In this document: one piece after another, positions 6,745 to 8,708 of the stretch
How the letters are laid out: every line of letters starts with the position of its first letter
Position numbering within the stretch: the stretch's first letter is position 1
Assembly: GCA_035544635.1 (NCBI GenBank)
Contig: DATKDQ010000216.1
Span: 1 to 8,708 of the forward strand
Length of the DNA stretch: 8,708 nt
Origin: DATAFT01 sp035544635
GTDB lineage: Bacteria; Acidobacteriota; Thermoanaerobaculia; Multivoradales; Multivoraceae
Direction of reading: 5' to 3'
Notes under the pieces: model-generated
The model's input: the letters and a program-made list of their open reading frames with translations, nothing else
What the model was told of the DNA's origin: nothing
The model's database searches: none
Program-made: the position numbers and the translations under genes

Positions 6745-7749
6745 ATGGAATCGCCGATCGAGCTCTCTCTCGTGATCCCGCTCTACGACGAGGCGGAGGT
6801 CGTCCCGCTCCTGGTCGAACGCGTGACCGCCGCGCTGCGCCCGATCCCGGGACGCTGCGAGGTGCTCTTCGTCGACGACGGCAGCGAGGATGGAACGGCG
6901 GCGGCGATCCGGCGCGCCGTCGCCGCAGCGGATCACGGGGGGGACGGCACTCGCCTGCGCATCTCGATTCTCACCCTGTCGAGGAACTTCGGCCATCAGG
7001 CGGCGATCACCGCCGGCCTGCGCGCCGCGTCCGGAGCCTGCGTCGTGGTCATGGACGGCGACCTCGAGGACCCGCCCGAGCTGATCCAGGAGCTGTACGC
7101 GGCGTGGAAGGAAGGAAACCCCGTGGTCGTGGCGCAGCGCACCGGACGCCGGGAGACCCTCTGGCGCCGCCTGCAGTTCGCGGCGTTTCACCGCGTGGTC
7201 GCGCTGCTCGCCGACATCCCACCGACCGCGAACGTGGGCGTCTTCGGGCTGATGGACCGCCGCGTCGCCGCCGAGATCGCGGCGCTGCCCGAGCGCGCCC
7301 GCTTCCTCACCGGCCTACGCGCCTGGGTCGGCTGGAAGCCGGCCATCGTGCGCTACCAGCGGCAGGCGCGGGCCGGCGGGCGCTCGAAGCAGTCGTTGGG
7401 CCGGCTGTACCGGATGGCGTTCGACTCGATCTTCGGCTTCAGCCACAAGCCCCTGCGCCTGAGCTGGCTCCTCGGCCTGGTGGTGAGCGCCTCGAGCTTC
7501 GCGTACGCCATGATCCTGCTCGCGCTGCGTCTCGCCGGCATCAACGTCGTGCGCGGCTTCACCACCACCGCGGTCGCGATCCTCTTTCTCGGAGGCGTGC
7601 AGCTCCTCATGATCGGCATCCTCGGCGAGTACCTGGGCCGGATCTACGACGAGGTGAAGAGCCGGCCGCCGTACATCGTGAAGGAGATCTGGACCTCGGA
7701 GGGCGGCGCGGCGAGCGCGGAGCACGGCGCCGGCGCGCACCCTCGCTGA
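6745..7749 (+). CDS. Polyprenyl-phosphate glycosyltransferase, GT2 family (DPM1/GtrB/ArnC-like)
   Basis: 334 residues, the usual length for this group. The N-terminal GT-A domain begins LSLVIPLYDEAE, with the nucleotide-binding FVDDGSEDG (D44, D45) and the metal-binding MDGDLEDPPE (D104, D106). It continues through RNFGHQAAITAGL, a VFGLMDRR acceptor-side segment and the GGRSK motif (K215). Two C-terminal membrane helices follow (about 239-263 and 273-296), then the GEYLGRIYDEVKSRPPYIV ending typical of polyprenyl-phosphate hexosyl- and aminoarabinosyltransferases. Family role: moving a sugar from a nucleotide sugar to polyprenyl phosphate at the cytoplasmic face. The product would suit the GT-C enzymes upstream as donor. 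Which sugar cannot be told. The DGD where DAD is common is a mild variation. ATG 6745 is the only good start, sitting directly before the fold's first strand; the ribosome site is weak. Confidence 0.93.
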   Translation: MESPIELSLVIPLYDEAEVVPLLVERVTAALRPIPGRCEVLFVDDGSEDGTAAAIRRAVAAADHGGDGTRLRISILTLSRNFGHQAAITAGLRAASGACVVVMDGDLEDPPELIQELYAAWKEGNPVVVAQRTGRRETLWRRLQFAAFHRVVALLADIPPTANVGVFGLMDRRVAAEIAALPERARFLTGLRAWVGWKPAIVRYQRQARAGGRSKQSLGRLYRMAFDSIFGFSHKPLRLSWLLGLVVSASSFAYAMILLALRLAGINVVRGFTTTAVAILFLGGVQLLMIGILGEYLGRIYDEVKSRPPYIVKEIWTSEGGAASAEHGAGAHPR

Positions 7750-7760
7750 CGGCTCGGCGA

Positions 7761-8510
7761 ATGCGCCCGGAGGAGTACGCCGCGCTCGACGCGGTCGAGA
7801 GCGAGCACTGGTTCTACGCCGGCAAGCGGCGGATCGCGCGCGCGTGGATCGAACGGGTGCGGCCGCTCGGCCCCGAGGATCTCCTGGTCGACGTCGGCGC
7901 CGGCACCGGCCGCTTGGTCTCGGAGCTCGCCGGCAACTGCCGGGTGATCGGTATCGAGCCCTCGTTCGTCGCGCTCGCGATCGCCCGCCGCCGGACGCGG
8001 GGCCTGGTCTGCGGCGACTCGCTCGCGCTGCCGATCGCGAACGGAGCCGCATCGGTGGTCACCGCGCTCGACGTCATCGAGCACCTCGACGACGACCGCG
8101 CCGCGCTCGCCGAGCTGGCGCGGATAACCCGGCCCGGCGGACTCGTCGTGCTCAACGTCCCCGCCTGGCAGATCCTGTGGAGCGACTGGGACGTTGCGCT
8201 CGGCCATCGCCGGCGCTACCGGCGCCAGACGCTGCTCGCGCTCGTCGACCGCCGCGTGCTGCGCGTCGTGCGTTGCGCCTACACCAACCCCTGGCTGTTC
8301 CTGCCGATGCTCGTCTATCGCCGCCTGCGCACCGCTCTCGGCACCGGCGCCGGCGCGCGGCTCGAGGACCGCGCGCTACCGGGGCCGGTGAACTCACTGC
8401 TGCGCGCGCTCTACGTCGCGAGCGCGAACGCCTGGTGGCTGCGCCCGCCCTTCGGCTCGTCGGTGTTCGCCGTCCTCGAGCGGATCGAGCCTCCGGAACG
8501 TGCTGGGTAG
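7761..8510 (+). CDS. SAM-dependent class I methyltransferase
   Basis: 249 residues. The N-terminus has the SEHWFYAGKRR signature (H16, W17) often seen in methyltransferases of polysaccharide and lipid-glycan loci. Rossmann motifs follow: VDVGAGTG (43-50, SAM glycine loop), GIEPS with acidic E66 at the end of strand 2, LDVIEHLDDD (103-112) and RPGGLVVLNVP (124-134). Then comes the family-typical WSDWDVALGHRRRY (140-153) and a hydrophobic stretch near 175-187 that could touch the membrane. It starts 11 bp after the GT2 stop with no clear Shine-Dalgarno, so translational coupling is likely. The substrate is unknown; a sugar or lipid-linked intermediate is an inference from neighbours. The final six residues and the stop (8508-8510) are encoded inside a palindromic repeat, so the native C-terminus may have been changed by that repeat. 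Confidence 0.9.
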   Translation: MRPEEYAALDAVESEHWFYAGKRRIARAWIERVRPLGPEDLLVDVGAGTGRLVSELAGNCRVIGIEPSFVALAIARRRTRGLVCGDSLALPIANGAASVVTALDVIEHLDDDRAALAELARITRPGGLVVLNVPAWQILWSDWDVALGHRRRYRRQTLLALVDRRVLRVVRCAYTNPWLFLPMLVYRRLRTALGTGAGARLEDRALPGPVNSLLRALYVASANAWWLRPPFGSSVFAVLERIEPPERAG

Positions 8511-8526
8511 CACGTTCCTCCGGCTA
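8490..8526. repeat. 37-bp palindromic repeat, copy 1
   Basis: Stem GGAACGTGCT (8495-8504) pairs perfectly with AGCACGTTCC (8509-8518) across the loop GGGT. After a 3x3 mismatch, AGCC (8488-8491) pairs with GGCT (8522-8525). It matches copy 2 at 32 of 37 positions, 79 bp apart in direct orientation. The methyltransferase's stop TAG lies at the loop/right-arm junction. No T run follows, so if it stops or stabilises the transcript it is not a standard intrinsic terminator. Confidence 0.85.
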
Positions 8527-8551
8527 GTTGCTGGTTGGCGCCTGAGGACGG

Positions 8552-8626
8552 CGCTGGCGCTTCGCGCCCCTCCGGAACGTGCTGAATAGCACGTTCCGGA
8601 GGCTACGGCGCCTCGGCGCGCCAGCG
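8552..8626. repeat. Outer inverted repeat enclosing palindrome copy 2
   Basis: CGCTGGCGC (8552-8560) is the exact reverse complement of GCGCCAGCG (8618-8626), and palindrome copy 2 lies between them. Together they could form a nested stem. Nine-base matches in GC-rich DNA can be chance, and the right arm is inside the presumed coding end of the right-edge gene. Confidence 0.35.
8569..8605. repeat. 37-bp palindromic repeat, copy 2 (perfect 15-bp hairpin)
   Basis: CCTCCGGAACGTGCT (8569-8583) and AGCACGTTCCGGAGG (8588-8602) form a perfect 15-bp stem with a GAAT loop. It differs from copy 1 in two loop bases and in one 3-base block, GGA versus TCC, which are reverse complements of each other. 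It sits between converging genes, where REP-like elements and bidirectional transcript ends are common. The leftward gene's stop (8605-8603) starts at its end. Its relatives elsewhere in the genome cannot be seen. Confidence 0.9.
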
Positions 8627-8708
8627 ACAGTAGATCGTCTCGTTGGGGCGGGCCGGCGGGTGCAGCCATACCCACGACGCCTGCCGCAACCCGAGCCGAG
8701 CCTGGTCG
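8603..8708 (-). CDS. C-terminal 34 residues of an unrecognised leftward protein, cut by the window edge
   Basis: Reading leftward from 8707, the frame gives 34 residues ending in the stop TAG (8605-8603). It includes SWVWLHPPARPNETIYCRW. By hand count 31 of 34 third codon positions are G or C, matching the other genes, and the other frames here look less protein-like. I do not recognise the family. It converges on the methyltransferase, with the two palindromes between the genes. Its stop abuts the end of palindrome copy 2, so transcripts from it enter the hairpins at once. Confidence 0.55.
   Translation of the reverse strand, partial: DQARLGLRQASWVWLHPPARPNETIYCRWRAEAP

Overview
This window comes from a very GC-rich bacterium. 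Third codon positions are almost all G or C, and spacers are short. Nothing fixes the taxon. The style (long GT-C glycosyltransferases with extracytoplasmic beta-domains, GC-rich codons, palindromic repeats) suits a metagenomic Acidobacteriota- or Myxococcota-like lineage, but that is inference. I see no rRNA, tRNA, CRISPR array, transposase or phage gene.

Layout, left to right. (1) A left-truncated, leftward multi-spanning GT-C (PMT/ArnT-like) glycosyltransferase starts at 851. (2) After a 41-bp divergent gap, a 1,889-residue rightward gene (893-6562) encodes a two-headed membrane glycosyltransferase. A first GT-C module is followed by a roughly 720-residue extracytoplasmic region that includes PA14-like and F5/8 type C (discoidin) domains. 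A second, differently patterned GT-C module follows in the same open frame. (3) A 182-bp gap (6563-6744) carries a possible decayed C-terminal tail of a leftward formylglycine-generating-enzyme-like gene. (4) Next come a polyprenyl-phosphate GT2 glycosyltransferase (6745-7749) and, 11 bp later, a SAM-dependent methyltransferase (7761-8510), probably co-transcribed. (5) Two copies of a 37-bp palindromic repeat lie between the methyltransferase and the last 34 residues of a leftward gene that enters from the right edge.

How the genes may work together (inference from families): the GT2 enzyme would charge a polyprenyl phosphate with a sugar on the cytoplasmic face. After flipping, the GT-C enzymes would use that lipid-linked sugar on the outer face of the membrane to decorate a glycan, lipid or protein. 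The PA14-like and discoidin domains may hold the acceptor or wall glycan near the active sites. The methyltransferase may modify a sugar or lipid intermediate. No flippase, polymerase or acceptor gene is visible. The most unusual items are the twin GT-C fusion with its large ectodomain, and the paired palindromic repeats that supply the stop codons of two converging genes.
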